Made by a program: the position numbers and the translations under genes. A stretch of 64,000 nucleotides of DNA from Nonomuraea angiospora (GTDB taxonomy: Bacteria > Actinomycetota > Actinomycetes > Streptosporangiales > Streptosporangiaceae). Positions within the stretch are counted from its first letter, which is position 1, and each line of letters starts with the position of its first letter. Where the stretch lies: NCBI RefSeq assembly GCF_014873145.1, contig NZ_JADBEK010000001.1:1054001-1118000 (forward strand), in the 5' to 3' direction. The notes under the pieces were generated by a model. It saw only the letters and a list, made by a program, of their open reading frames with translations. It did no database searches and was not told the origin of the DNA. Positions 24,646 to 33,533 of the stretch are shown piece after piece.

Positions 24646-25512
24646 TCAGGTGGCCTGCGGGCGGCTCTCGGCAGCGCGCCGTTCGGGGCGCCAGCCGGGC
24701 CGTGGTGCCGCGGCCCTGAGCATCTGGGTGTAGGGGTGTTGGGGGTCGTCGAACACCTTGGCGGTCTGGCCGCGTTCGACGATCGTGCCGTCGCGCATGA
24801 CGATCACGCGGTCGGCGAGCTGGCGGATCACCGAGAGGTCGTGCGAGATGAAGATGTACGACATCCCGGTTTCGGCCTGGAGGTCGGCCAGCAGGTTGAG
24901 GACCTGGGCCTGGATGGACACGTCGAGTCCGGACACGGCCTCGTCGAGGATGATCACATCCGGTTCGGCGGCCAGGGCCCGGGCGATGCCGATGCGCTGG
25001 CGCTGCCCGCCCGAGAGGTTGATCGGCAGCGCGTGGCGGCGGCGCGTGTCCAGACCGACGGAGTCGAGCAGCTCGCCGGCCCGCTTCTCGCGCCGCGCCC
25101 CGCTGAGCTCGCCGAAGTGCAGCCGCAGCACCTCCATGACCGCCTGGTGCGCGCTCTGCCGCGGGTCGAGGGAGGTGTACGGGTCCTGGAAGACGATCTG
25201 CGTCTCGCGGGCCCGCCGCCGCCGTTCCCGCGCCTTGGTCACCCCGTGGTCGCGTGGTCGGCCGTTGACGGTGATGCGGCCGGCGTCGGGCCGTTCGATG
25301 CCCAGCAGCAGCTTGGCGACCGTGGTCTTGCCGGAGCCCGATTCGCCGACGAGGCCGAGGCACTCGCCGCGCAGGACGTCGAAGGAGACGTTGTCGACCG
25401 CGACGAACTCCCGGTGGTCGAGCCGGAACGTCTTCCGCAGGCCGGTCGCCTCGACGACCGCGGTCCCGGTCGCCCGCGGCTCGTTCGCGTGGTGCGTCTG
25501 CTGCACGGTCAT
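24646..25512 (-). CDS. Dpp/Opp-type ABC transporter ATP-binding protein (DppF/OppF-like)
   Basis: A 288-residue ATPase of peptide/nickel-type importers. It has Walker A GESGSGKT, signature LSGGQRQRIG, Walker B VIILDEAVSGLD and the switch His in FISHDLSV, plus the C-terminal HPYTQMLRAA motif of the OppF branch. ATG 25512 overlaps the preceding stop (25509). It forms a heterodimer with the DppD-like protein. The imported compound is probably an oligopeptide-like, amide or glycosidic molecule. Confidence 0.92.
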   Translation of the reverse strand: MTVQQTHHANEPRATGTAVVEATGLRKTFRLDHREFVAVDNVSFDVLRGECLGLVGESGSGKTTVAKLLLGIERPDAGRITVNGRPRDHGVTKARERRRRARETQIVFQDPYTSLDPRQSAHQAVMEVLRLHFGELSGARREKRAGELLDSVGLDTRRRHALPINLSGGQRQRIGIARALAAEPDVIILDEAVSGLDVSIQAQVLNLLADLQAETGMSYIFISHDLSVIRQLADRVIVMRDGTIVERGQTAKVFDDPQHPYTQMLRAAAPRPGWRPERRAAESRPQAT

Positions 25513-26495
25513 GCGGTCCACCTGCGTCCGGATACGAGAGTCTCGGCGAGCTCCACGGAGCGGTGGCAGCGCACTCGTCCCTCCGCTTCGGCCGTCAGGT
25601 CGGGCAGTTCCAGGCGGCACAGGTCCACCGCGTGGGAACACCGGTCGTTGAAGGAGCAGCCGTTCGGCGCGGTGGCGGCGGACACCGGGTTGCCGGGGAT
25701 CGAGGCGAGCCTGTCGACGCGCTCGTCCACCGCGGGGCGGCAGCCGATCAGCGCGGCGGTGTACGGGTGCCGGGGCTGGTCGTACAGCTGTACCGCGGGA
25801 CGGTCCTCGACGACGCGGCCCGCGTACATCACCGCGATGCGATCGCAGATCGCGACGGCCAAGTCGAGGTCATGGGTGATGAACAGCAGTGCCAGGTCGT
25901 TTTCTCTGCGCAGTTCGTCGAGCAGCAGGACAACTTCGGCCTGGATGCTCACGTCCAGGGCGGTGGTCGGCTCGTCCGCGAGGATCAGCCGGGCGCCGGA
26001 CCCGAGGGCGCTGGCGATCATCACGCGCTGCAGCATGCCGCCCGAGAACTCATGAGGGAAATGGCGCAGCCGGGTGCGGGCGCGGCTGATGCCGACGGAG
26101 TCCAAGAGCTGGACGGCCCGTTCCTCGGCGGCCCGCCGGTTCAGGCCTTGGGACATCCGCAGGCCCTCGGCCAGGAAGTCGCCGATGCTGCGCAACGGGT
26201 TGATGGCCGCGAAGGGGTCCTGGAAGATCATCGCCACCTGGGTGCGGCGGTAACGCTGGAGCGCGGAGGCGTCCATGTCCAGCACGGAGTCGCCGTCGAA
26301 GGTAACCCGGCCGCTGACCTGGCTGTTGTTCGGGAAGACCTTGAGGATGGCGCGGGCGGTGAGCGACTTGCCCGAACCGGACTCGCCCACCAGGCCGAGT
26401 GCCTCGCCACTGTCGACCGTCAGGGTGATGCGTTCGAGGAGGGGACGCCGGCGCCCGGCGGACACCGCGAGGTCATGGAGTTCCAGAAGGGCCAT
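25509..26495 (-). CDS. Dpp/Opp-type ABC transporter ATP-binding protein (DppD/OppD-like)
   Basis: A 328-residue ATPase. Motifs are Walker A GESGSGKS, FSGGMLQRVMIA as signature, Walker B LILADEPTTALD and FITHDLDLA. The C-terminal oligopeptide domain contains Cys ligands (NGCSFNDRC, DLCRLELP, RCHRS), which in OppD relatives bind a 4Fe-4S cluster. ATG 26495 has AAGGAGGACTGACC. It lies 2 bases after the permease. Confidence 0.92.
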   Translation of the reverse strand: MALLELHDLAVSAGRRRPLLERITLTVDSGEALGLVGESGSGKSLTARAILKVFPNNSQVSGRVTFDGDSVLDMDASALQRYRRTQVAMIFQDPFAAINPLRSIGDFLAEGLRMSQGLNRRAAEERAVQLLDSVGISRARTRLRHFPHEFSGGMLQRVMIASALGSGARLILADEPTTALDVSIQAEVVLLLDELRRENDLALLFITHDLDLAVAICDRIAVMYAGRVVEDRPAVQLYDQPRHPYTAALIGCRPAVDERVDRLASIPGNPVSAATAPNGCSFNDRCSHAVDLCRLELPDLTAEAEGRVRCHRSVELAETLVSGRRWTA

Positions 26496-26497
26496 GG

Positions 26498-27355
26498 TCA
26501 GTCCTCCTTGTCCGGGTCGGAGATCGTGTTGCCCAGGAAGGTGAAGGCGAGGCCGAGCAGCACGATGCACATCCCGGCCGCGAGGGGCCCGTTGTAATTG
26601 CCCTGGACGATGCTGGTGGTGTCACCGACCATGACGCCCCAGTCGGGCGCGGGCGGATCGATGCCCAGCCCCACGAAGGAGAGCATCGCGAGGTCGACCA
26701 AGGCGAAACCGAAGGAGATGGTCGCCTGGGCGGTGATCATCCGCGCCAGGTTGGGCAGCAGATGGCGCAGCGCGATGCTCAGCGCCGACTGGCCTTGGAC
26801 GTAACAGGCGACGATGTACGGCTTGGATCGCTCGCGCAGCGCGGCGGTGCGCGTGATGCGGGCGGTCCACGGGATGTACGCGATCGCGATGGCGGCGACC
26901 GCGGCGGTCAGGCCGCGGCCGGCGACCACCACGATGAGCGCGGCGACCAGGACCGAGGGGAAGCAGAACACCAGGTCCAGCCCCCTGCCGATGACGCGGT
27001 CCACCCAGCCGCCCTTCCAGGCGGAGGCCAGCGCGAGCGGCACGCCGGCCAGCAGGGACAGCAGGACCACGAACAGCGGTCCGAGCAGGCTGGGGCGGGC
27101 ACCGTGGAGCAACCGCGACAGGATGTCGTTGCCGGCCGCGTCCGTACCGAGCGGATGGCTCGCGCTCATCGGCAACGACTGGTCGAGGATGTCGCCGCCG
27201 GTGGGGCTGTGCGGTGCCAGCAGCGGGGCGAACAGCGCGCCGAGCACGGCGACGGCGATCACCGCGATCGCGGCCCAGGTCAGCGGCGGCAGCCGGCGGA
27301 GGCGTCGGGTCGCGGTCCGCCCGGTGTTCGAGGGTGCCTCCAGGGTGATGCTCAC
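26498..27355 (-). CDS. Dpp/Opp-type ABC transporter permease (DppC-like)
   Basis: A 285-residue inner-membrane permease. A cytosolic basic N-terminus precedes the first helix (LTWAAIAVIAVAVLGALFAPLLAP). The GTDAAGNDILSRLLHGAR motif is diagnostic of DppC, and the EAA-like loop is ALSIALRHLLPNL. GTG 27355 overlaps the DppB-like stop by 4 bases. Confidence 0.9.
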   Translation of the reverse strand: MSITLEAPSNTGRTATRRLRRLPPLTWAAIAVIAVAVLGALFAPLLAPHSPTGGDILDQSLPMSASHPLGTDAAGNDILSRLLHGARPSLLGPLFVVLLSLLAGVPLALASAWKGGWVDRVIGRGLDLVFCFPSVLVAALIVVVAGRGLTAAVAAIAIAYIPWTARITRTAALRERSKPYIVACYVQGQSALSIALRHLLPNLARMITAQATISFGFALVDLAMLSFVGLGIDPPAPDWGVMVGDTTSIVQGNYNGPLAAGMCIVLLGLAFTFLGNTISDPDKED

Positions 27356-28296
27356 GATCTCGCTCCGATTTTGACGCGGGGGTCGAGCATTCCCTGCAGG
27401 ATGTCCACGACCACCGCGGTGATCACCGTGACCAGGACGATCAGCAGGGCGATCGTTTGTACGACGGGGTAGTCATGGGCGTTGGCGCCGTTGAGCAGCA
27501 GCGAGCCCAATCCGCTGAGGCCGAAGGCCTGCTCGACGATGACAGAGCCGGCGATCATGGCGGGGATCTGCAGGCCGACGACGGCGAGCATCGGCGGGGC
27601 GGCGTTGCGCAGGACATGACGCCGGAAGACCCGCCCGTACGGGACGCCGCGTGCCGTCTCGGTGAGCGTGTGCGGGCTTTCCATCTCCTCGCGCATCGCG
27701 GCTCTGCCGATCCGGGCCAGCATCGCGGAGGAGACGATCGCCAAGGCGATGGCGGGCAGCGTCAGGTGCCACAACCGGTCGACGAATCCGCTTCCCGCGC
27801 CGGTCGCGGGGAAGATGCGGAAGTGCACGGTGAAGACGGTGGAGAGCAGGACTGCGGTGACGAACGTCGGAATGGTGGCTCCGACGGTGGTGCCCAGCGC
27901 GACGATCGCATCCGGCACACCCTTGAAGCGGGCGGCGACCGCGGCGGCCGTCGTGCCGATGATGATCACCAGCAGCTGCGAGTAGACGATCAGCCAGAGG
28001 GTGACGGGCGCGGCGGAGCGCAGCAGGCCCGAGACGCCGGTCTGGGCGGAGATCGAGGTGCCGAAGTCGCCTTGCAGAGCGTTGCCGAGCCACAGCCAGT
28101 ACCGCTCGAGGAATGGCTGGTCCAGGTGGTACTGGGCGCGGAGCTGGGCGACGCGTTGCGGGTCGGGTGTTCGGTTGCCGAGCAGCGAGCTGAGCGGGTC
28201 TCCGGGGGCCAGATAGACAAGAGCGAAGATCAGCACGCTCGCCACGAACAGCAGGATGACGAGCGTCGCGGCTTGTTTGCCTAGGTAGCGAAGCAT
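27352..28296 (-). CDS. Dpp/Opp-type ABC transporter permease (DppB-like)
   Basis: A 314-residue permease with an N-terminal helix (TLVILLFVASVLIFALVYL) followed by the APGDPL motif and a large periplasmic loop, the DppB signature. The C-terminal LLNGANAHDYPVVQ segment also matches. ATG 28296 follows GAAGGAATCACC. It is the first gene of the minus-strand operon (28296 to 21230) and is divergent from the binding-protein gene. Confidence 0.9.
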   Translation of the reverse strand: MLRYLGKQAATLVILLFVASVLIFALVYLAPGDPLSSLLGNRTPDPQRVAQLRAQYHLDQPFLERYWLWLGNALQGDFGTSISAQTGVSGLLRSAAPVTLWLIVYSQLLVIIIGTTAAAVAARFKGVPDAIVALGTTVGATIPTFVTAVLLSTVFTVHFRIFPATGAGSGFVDRLWHLTLPAIALAIVSSAMLARIGRAAMREEMESPHTLTETARGVPYGRVFRRHVLRNAAPPMLAVVGLQIPAMIAGSVIVEQAFGLSGLGSLLLNGANAHDYPVVQTIALLIVLVTVITAVVVDILQGMLDPRVKIGARS

Positions 28297-28526
28297 GGTG
28301 ATTCCTTCGCTGGGAGCGGTTCAGAGGAGTTCATTGACAGCTCCGGAGGGAGTGCCGATACTAACGGGATCGTAAGACCCCAAACGGTAGCAGTCGACCG
28401 CCACCAGCACCAGAGTCGTCAAAAGGGAATCCCCGAGCGCACGACTGCCCACCGATTCCGTGATCGCGGACGTCGAATCGCCAATTCCGACGTCGCGCCA
28501 AGCGCCCATATGAGGAAGGCATTGGC
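28297..28526. promoter_or_regulatory. Divergent promoter region of the importer
   Basis: About 230 bases between the DppB-like and binding-protein starts. It must carry both promoters. A weak, mismatched copy of the island's operator (TCGTAAG-ACCC-CAAACGG) lies at 28370-28387; only the right half is convincing. Confidence 0.35.
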
Positions 28527-30173
28527 ATGCCCAAGATGCACAGACGGAGGACGGCTGTCGCCGCGGCATTGCTGCTCGGCGTGACGGCCGGATGCGGCGG
28601 CGGTCAGACCGGCCAGGCACTGAAGGTCGAACAGAACGGCAGCAAGGTCTATCGCGCGGGGACGCCCACCAAGCCCCTCGACCAGGTCAAGTGGTACACC
28701 TTCTACCGGCCGGTGCTCGGGCTGGTCTCGGCGGCCTTCAACGACTACCCGGAGCTGATGGTCAACGCGAATCTCTGTGAGAGCGTGGTCCGACTCGACC
28801 CGGACTATTCGATCAAGCCCGGCTTGACGACCTTCACCGTCAATCCCGACAGCACGGTTTTCACCTACAAGATCCGTCCGGGCGCGAAATTCTGGGATGG
28901 CTCACCGGTCACGACCGGCGACGTCATCTACAGCATCACTGCCAATACGACAGGGTCGACCGGCGCGCAGAACGCCACCATCGGCAACGAGATCAAGTCG
29001 ATGGTGGCGACCGCGCCCGACACGGTCACCATCACGCTCAAGGCCCCGGACATCATCTTCAACGACCAGCTCGCCGGCAGCGCCGGCAAGGTCTACCAGA
29101 AGAAGCAGGCCCAGGCGGCCGGCCAGAACTGGGGCCTGCCCGCCGCAGGGGTCATGTGCACCGGCCCGTACAGGACCGGAAAATGGGATCCGGCGAGTTC
29201 GCTGGAGATCGTCCGGAACGACGACTACTGGGGGCCCGACTTCAAGCCGCTGGTGCGGTCGGTCGTCTTCTCCTGGCCGCAGGACCCCACCACGCTCGCC
29301 AACGCCTTCCGCGGTGGCACCCTGGACGGCGGCTGGAACATCCCGCCGTCCATCGTCCCGACCCTGCAGCGCTCCGGCAAGGGGACGATGATCGTCGGCA
29401 GCTCCGACAACGCGGTACAGATGTACGGGCTGGTCGTCAGCAACACCACCAAGGGCAGCCTGGCCGATCCGAAGGTACGGCAGGCACTCTCGAAGTCGAT
29501 CGACCGCGACGCCATCGCGGCCAAGATCTACAACGGCGCGGCGGACCCCCTGGCCGGTCTGATCCCGCCGGGTTCCATCGGCGATGACAGCACCTCGTTG
29601 AAGAACGCCACCGCCCGGATCTCCACCGCACAGGACGTCGCGGGCGCCAAGCAGCTCATCACCGAGACCGGAAAGCCCGCCCCGACACTGACGCTCGCGC
29701 TCCCCGCGGCTGACGCGCTGGCCAATCCGACCGCGGTCGCCGTCCAGAGCCAGGCGGCGGCGGCCGGTTTCAAGATCACTCTGAAACCGATGGAGCCGAA
29801 CCAGTACGCCCAGCTCTTCGCGGACCCGGCGGCCCGCAAGGGCGTCGACCTCTTCTTCACGGTGTACGCGCCGATCGTGCACGACCCGATCGTCTACCTC
29901 AACGACCTGATCGCCGCCGACGGGGTCTACAACTTCAACGGCTATGACAACCCCATGGTCCAGCGCGCGCTGGCGGATGTCCGCGCCCAGACCGACCCGG
30001 CCAAGCGCGCGGACGGTCTCCTCCGTGCACAGGACCAGTTCCTGAAGGACCTGCCGCTGCTCCCGCTGACGGCTCCCCGCGTCACCGTCTGGGAAGGACC
30101 CGGCCTCACGGGATCGCCGACCACCTTCACCTATGTGCAGTCGCCGTGGGCGGCACTGCTGGGCGGCAAGTGA
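28527..30173 (+). CDS. ABC transporter substrate-binding lipoprotein, family 5 (DppA/OppA-like)
   Basis: A 548-residue extracytoplasmic binding protein. A lipoprotein signal with lipobox VTAGC puts the lipidated Cys near residue 23. The family-5 core region around [20 protein letters not shown] is clear. It captures the substrate for the Dpp-type permease encoded divergently. ATG 28527 follows a GAGGAAGG site; an ATG 9 bases downstream is also possible. The SDR gene follows within 45 bases, so the two probably share a transcript. Confidence 0.9.
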   Translation: MPKMHRRRTAVAAALLLGVTAGCGGGQTGQALKVEQNGSKVYRAGTPTKPLDQVKWYTFYRPVLGLVSAAFNDYPELMVNANLCESVVRLDPDYSIKPGLTTFTVNPDSTVFTYKIRPGAKFWDGSPVTTGDVIYSITANTTGSTGAQNATIGNEIKSMVATAPDTVTITLKAPDIIFNDQLAGSAGKVYQKKQAQAAGQNWGLPAAGVMCTGPYRTGKWDPASSLEIVRNDDYWGPDFKPLVRSVVFSWPQDPTTLANAFRGGTLDGGWNIPPSIVPTLQRSGKGTMIVGSSDNAVQMYGLVVSNTTKGSLADPKVRQALSKSIDRDAIAAKIYNGAADPLAGLIPPGSIGDDSTSLKNATARISTAQDVAGAKQLITETGKPAPTLTLALPAADALANPTAVAVQSQAAAAGFKITLKPMEPNQYAQLFADPAARKGVDLFFTVYAPIVHDPIVYLNDLIAADGVYNFNGYDNPMVQRALADVRAQTDPAKRADGLLRAQDQFLKDLPLLPLTAPRVTVWEGPGLTGSPTTFTYVQSPWAALLGGK

Positions 30174-30217
30174 GCACGCCGACGATGATCGATACGGAAA
30201 GAGCAGGAGAACACCCC

Positions 30218-31033
30218 ATGGGACGACTCGCAGGCAAGACCGCGTTCATCACCGGCGCGGCGGGCGGACTCGGGCGCAGCCATGTGCGCCGGCTGGCGGA
30301 GGAGGGGGCGGACATCGTCGCGGTGGACATCTGCCGTTCGATCGACACCGTGCCCTACCCGCTGTCCACACCGGCGGAGCTCCAGTCGACGGTGGAGGAG
30401 GTCGAGGTCCTCGGGCGGCGCATCATCGCCCGCGAGGCCGACGTCCGCGACCGCCAGGCGCTGCAGGCGGCCTTCGACGAGGGCGTGAAGGAGTTCGGCG
30501 GCATCGACGTCGTGGTCGCCAACGCGGGCATCGCGCCGATGCTCATCGAGGACCGGCCACAGGCGTGGCAGGACGTCATCGACGTCAACCTGACCGGCAC
30601 CTTCAACACGGTCGAGGTCGCCATCCCCTCGATGATCGAGCGCGATCACGGTGGTTCCGTCATCATCATCAGCTCGACCGCCGGCCTCACCGGCATCGGC
30701 GGCTCCAGCAACGGCGGCCTCGGGTACTCCGCCTCCAAGCATGGTGTGGTCGGGCTGATGCGCTCGTACGCCAACAACCTGGCCGAGCACAGCATCCGGG
30801 TCAACTCCGTGCACCCGACGGGGGTCTCGACCCGGATGGTGACCGACCCCGCCATCCTGGAGTTCGTCGCTCAGGACGCCGGAGCGCAGCGCATGCCGCC
30901 GAACGCGCTGCCGGTGGAGGCGGTCGAACCGGTCGACGTCTCCAACGCGGTCCTGTGGCTGGCTTCCGACGAGGCGCGGTACGTGACCGGGATCATGCTG
31001 CCGGTGGATGCCGGGTTCACCAACCGGCGGTGA
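30218..31033 (+). CDS. Mycofactocin-type short-chain dehydrogenase (SDR)
   Basis: A 271-residue SDR. The cofactor motif is [11 protein letters not shown] is in VVANAGIAP, catalytic Ser in ISSTAG and Tyr-Lys in YSASKHG. A roughly 30-residue insert after the second strand ([16 protein letters not shown]...) is characteristic of the mycofactocin-coupled SDR subfamily, in which NAD is bound tightly and reoxidised by mycofactocin. It likely oxidises an alcohol made by the P450 or by side-chain cleavage. ATG 30218 has AGGAGAACACCCC. No mycofactocin biosynthesis genes are in the window. Confidence 0.85.
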   Translation: MGRLAGKTAFITGAAGGLGRSHVRRLAEEGADIVAVDICRSIDTVPYPLSTPAELQSTVEEVEVLGRRIIAREADVRDRQALQAAFDEGVKEFGGIDVVVANAGIAPMLIEDRPQAWQDVIDVNLTGTFNTVEVAIPSMIERDHGGSVIIISSTAGLTGIGGSSNGGLGYSASKHGVVGLMRSYANNLAEHSIRVNSVHPTGVSTRMVTDPAILEFVAQDAGAQRMPPNALPVEAVEPVDVSNAVLWLASDEARYVTGIMLPVDAGFTNRR

Positions 31034-31123
31034 CTCCCGGGCGCTCAAGAAAGTTCCGGCCCCCCGGTCTCGTTCCTGCCCGGATGCGGCGCGGGGGCGA
31101 GGCCGGGGGCGGCGGCCGCGTCC

Positions 31124-31717
31124 TCAGCTCCTGGCTCGCCGGCCACTGCGCCGCGGCGCGAGGTCCTTGCCGTTCAAGAGCTCTCCGCGGCGCTCTTCGC
31201 CGTTCTCCTCGAGTTGCCGGACGACCTTGCGCAGCGATTCCGCAGCGGACTTGCACTCCTGCGAATCGAGCAGTGCCGTCACGAAAGCCTCCTCGGCGTG
31301 GAAGGCGGGGAACAGAGTCTGCATCAGTTCCTCTCCTTCGCGCGTGAGCCTGACGAGCACCAGCCGCCCGTCGGTCGGGTGGTCGGCGCGGCTGAGCAGC
31401 CCTCGCTCTTCCAGCGTACGGGCGACGCCGGTCAGGGTGCCCTTGGAAATGCCGGCCTCCTCGGCAACGTGCCGGGTCTCCGACTCCCCCCAGATCCACA
31501 CCACCCACAGCACCACGAAACCTGTCCAGGTGAGGTTCAACGGTCGCAGCACCGAGTTCTCCACGTGCTGGCGAATGCTGGCCGCGGCGCGGTAGATATT
31601 CGCCACCATGGCCATACGCTCCTGCTGGATCTCGAGCCCGCCCAGCCTCGCCTGGACCAGTTTCTCGGTTTCGTTGATAGACCCCGGGCCGGTCGTCTTC
31701 GGACCTTCGATTGCCAT
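31124..31717 (-). CDS. MarR-family transcriptional regulator of the catabolic island
   Basis: A 197-residue MarR-type winged-helix protein. The DNA-binding part covers about residues 70-135 (SETRHVAEEAGISKGTLTG, then the wing LVRLTREGEEL), flanked by dimerisation helices. ATG 31717 is preceded by CGGAGG 11 bases away; GTG 31741 is in frame as an alternative. Operator E lies at 31745-31762, directly upstream, so it is probably autoregulated. Four similar sites occur in the island promoters. The simplest model is repression relieved by an aromatic or amine ligand. It is convergent with the SDR gene. Confidence 0.88.
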   Translation of the reverse strand: MAIEGPKTTGPGSINETEKLVQARLGGLEIQQERMAMVANIYRAAASIRQHVENSVLRPLNLTWTGFVVLWVVWIWGESETRHVAEEAGISKGTLTGVARTLEERGLLSRADHPTDGRLVLVRLTREGEELMQTLFPAFHAEEAFVTALLDSQECKSAAESLRKVVRQLEENGEERRGELLNGKDLAPRRSGRRARS

Positions 31718-31744
31718 GTGATCAGCGTCCTCCGAACTCACATC

Positions 31745-31762
31745 TTATCTGGGCCCAAACGA
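31745..31762 (-). promoter_or_regulatory. MarR-type operator E (marR autoregulation)
   Basis: TTATCTG-GGCC-CAAACGA. It lies 28 bases upstream of the marR ATG and overlaps a TAAGAT -10-like element (minus strand, 31747-31742). It matches operator B at 14 of 18 positions. Confidence 0.6.
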
Positions 31763-31949
31763 TCTGCTGCGGGTGAGCATACCTGCGATCCATGCCGCGG
31801 GCGGCTCTGGGCGGTGGTGAGGCGCGGCATGGTCGATGTCGTCGGGTACGCAGACCTCCGTATACCCAGGTCTTTTCAGGGACGCGGAGTAGTCCAGCGG
31901 CGCATTGACCCGGCGCCACTGCTCAAAACAGGTTGGGCGATGCGATAGT

Positions 31950-32428
31950 GCCGCGCCGGGAGCTGAAGGAGGCGGTGGCCGCGGTGACCGGCATGGTGCC
32001 GCCGCCGGACGCCGACGCCGGACGCCGACGCCGATGGGCAGATGCGGGCGCTGCTGGCCGAGCGGATCGCCACCGTGTCGGGATTCCTCAAGACGCTGAC
32101 CACGGTGATCGAGTTCGGCGCGAACGCCGAGGCGCAGCGGCTGCCGGCCGCGATGAAGACGCTGCCGCGGCTGCTGGACGGCCGCAAGAAGGTGACCGAG
32201 GCCGACATCGACGTCACGCTGGTGAGCGGGTCGTGGAAGCGGCTGGTGTTGCGGGCCGGATCGCACGGCAGCACGGTGGACGAGAACGCCTGCACCATGT
32301 GCGTGCTGACCCAGTTCCACCGCCATCTCAAGCGATGTCTATGCCGAGGCCTCGGCGCGCTGCCCGATCTCGGCCCCGGGGGCGTGCGGGAGCTGCGAAA
32401 CCCGGACGAGCCCGAGTGGGACGACTGA
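31950..32428 (+). pseudogene. Tn3-family transposase fragment (copy 2)
   Basis: Internal segment of a Tn3 transposase: ELKEAVAAVTGMVPPPDAD, then ALLAERIATVSGFLKTL, FGANAEAQRLPAAMK, LLDGRKKVTEADIDVTL and LTQFHRHLKR. A 13-bp tandem duplication (CCGGACGCCGACG at 32005-32017 and 32018-32030) breaks the frame, and a second shift occurs near 32335. Neither the N-terminus nor the DDE core is present. It differs in subfamily from the copy at 36186-39253, so it derives from another element. Confidence 0.75.
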
Positions 32429-32573
32429 CGTTGACGTCAACGATCGCGCGGTGGTCCGGGCACTCTGAGGCGGCGCGGCACGACCAGTTGCCCAGCCTGC
32501 CTGGGCCTGCACGGCGCTCCAGGTGGGGGCGTCAGGCCCGCGTGTCGCGCTTCCACCGGTTCACGGGTCGGCC

Positions 32574-32798
32574 TCAGCGGTTGTCGGGGCGCCAGGGCGC
32601 GTCGGGGTCCACTGGACGGGCTTGGCCGCTGACGCGCAGGGCGTAGGTGGGCTGCTGGCGGTTCCGGAGCGGGCCGAGGTAGGTGTGGCCGGTCAGATGG
32701 CACCAAGCGGGCAGGTCGAGAGGCGCGGCCGGGTCGGTGGCGATGATGTGCACGAGTGTGCCGGGCTCTGCGTTGGCGATGGCGGCGCGCAGGCGCAC
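32574..32798 (-). CDS. TusA/SirA-like sulfurtransferase-family protein, probably 5'-truncated
   Basis: A 74-residue protein of the TusA-like family recognisable from LRAAIANAEPGTLVHII, ATDPAAPLDLPAWCHLTGH and TYLG. Members carry sulfur relay or small regulatory functions. The reading frame continues upstream (TGLLCITLLV) to a stop at about 32839 without a normal start, so either GTG 32798 is used or the original N-terminus was lost. The usual N-terminal Cys-Pro motif is not seen. It lies next to the reductase gene on the same strand. Confidence 0.6.
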   Translation of the reverse strand: MRLRAAIANAEPGTLVHIIATDPAAPLDLPAWCHLTGHTYLGPLRNRQQPTYALRVSGQARPVDPDAPWRPDNR

Positions 32799-32840
32799 CA
32801 GGAGGGTGATGCAGAGCAGGCCGGTCCGTGGCCGATCGGC

Positions 32841-33404
32841 TCAGCGGCGGACGCGGTAGCGGATGTGGGTGGCCTCTGGGGTGTCGATCACCTGAATGAT
32901 CTCCAACTCGATCTCCGACGGCAGGACGTCGAACAACCGGCGCCCTGCGCCCAGGAGTACTGGAATGTGATGGATCTGCACTTCATCCAGCACCCCGGCC
33001 TGGAGGGCCTGCTGCACCGTGTACGCACCGCCACGAATCTGGACGTCCCGTTCCCCGGCGGCGGCCTTCGCCTGCGCCATCGCGCTTTCGATCCCGTCGT
33101 TCACGTAGGTCACCAGCGGATAGCCCCACCGGGCGGCCGGGCCGGGCGGCCGGTGACTGGGGACGAAGATCGGCAGACCGCCGTGAGAGCCGCCCCAGTG
33201 GTCCATGAGCTCAGCGGTCCGCCGTCCCGCGAGGATCGCACCAGCCCCGTTCCATTCGTCTTGGAACTGCTTGACCGGCCCGGGATGCTGGTCCGAGTCA
33301 GCCCACTTGTGCAGCCGCTCGCCATCGTCGCCACCGAGAAAGTCGTTGGGATCGGCGATGTACCCGTCGAGGGACATCGACATGTCGAGCACTGATTTGG
33401 ACAT
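32841..33404 (-). CDS. Dihydrofolate-reductase-family (RibD C-terminal-like) reductase
   Basis: A 187-residue RibD_C/DHFR-like protein: LDMSMSLDGYIADPNDF at the N-terminus, AGRRTAELMDHWGG in the middle, and the C-terminal block VLDEVQIHHIPVLLGAGRRLF. Such proteins reduce pteridine- or pyrimidine-like compounds with NADPH, and many are resistance determinants. ATG 33404 has AAGGAGTGGGCC. It is divergent from the TetR gene at 33534, with a palindrome between them. TetR-DHFR-like pairs of this layout are frequent in actinomycetes. Confidence 0.85.
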   Translation of the reverse strand: MSKSVLDMSMSLDGYIADPNDFLGGDDGERLHKWADSDQHPGPVKQFQDEWNGAGAILAGRRTAELMDHWGGSHGGLPIFVPSHRPPGPAARWGYPLVTYVNDGIESAMAQAKAAAGERDVQIRGGAYTVQQALQAGVLDEVQIHHIPVLLGAGRRLFDVLPSEIELEIIQVIDTPEATHIRYRVRR

Positions 33405-33472
33405 GGCCCACTCCTTGTCTTCAACGGCGTGGCCCCTCGGCCACCGCCCGCTCCCTAGTTCGGAGATTAACT

Positions 33473-33487
33473 GTGTCCCCAGGACAC
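33473..33487. promoter_or_regulatory. Palindrome between divergent reductase and tetR genes
   Basis: GTGTCC-CCA-GGACAC, perfect 6-bp arms, inside the 129-base divergent intergenic region. An outer AACTGT ... ACAGTT pair surrounds it. Likely operator of the neighbouring TetR. Confidence 0.5.
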
Positions 33488-33533
33488 TGTGTACGCTAGA
33501 GACAGTTTTGACGGATGGCAAGTGGGAGGCGAC

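Noticed and set aside
20921..24733. Very long plus-strand open frame (over 1200 codons) opposite the MBL and amidohydrolase genes
   Set aside because: It lies antisense to four genes with clear domains, has Gly/Val/Asp-rich low-complexity translation without motifs, and no ribosome site. It is a high-GC shadow frame.
28370..28387. Possible sixth MarR operator upstream of the importer
   Set aside because: TCGTAAG-ACCC-CAAACGG keeps only the right half; the left TTTG is TAAG. Too weak to count without binding data.
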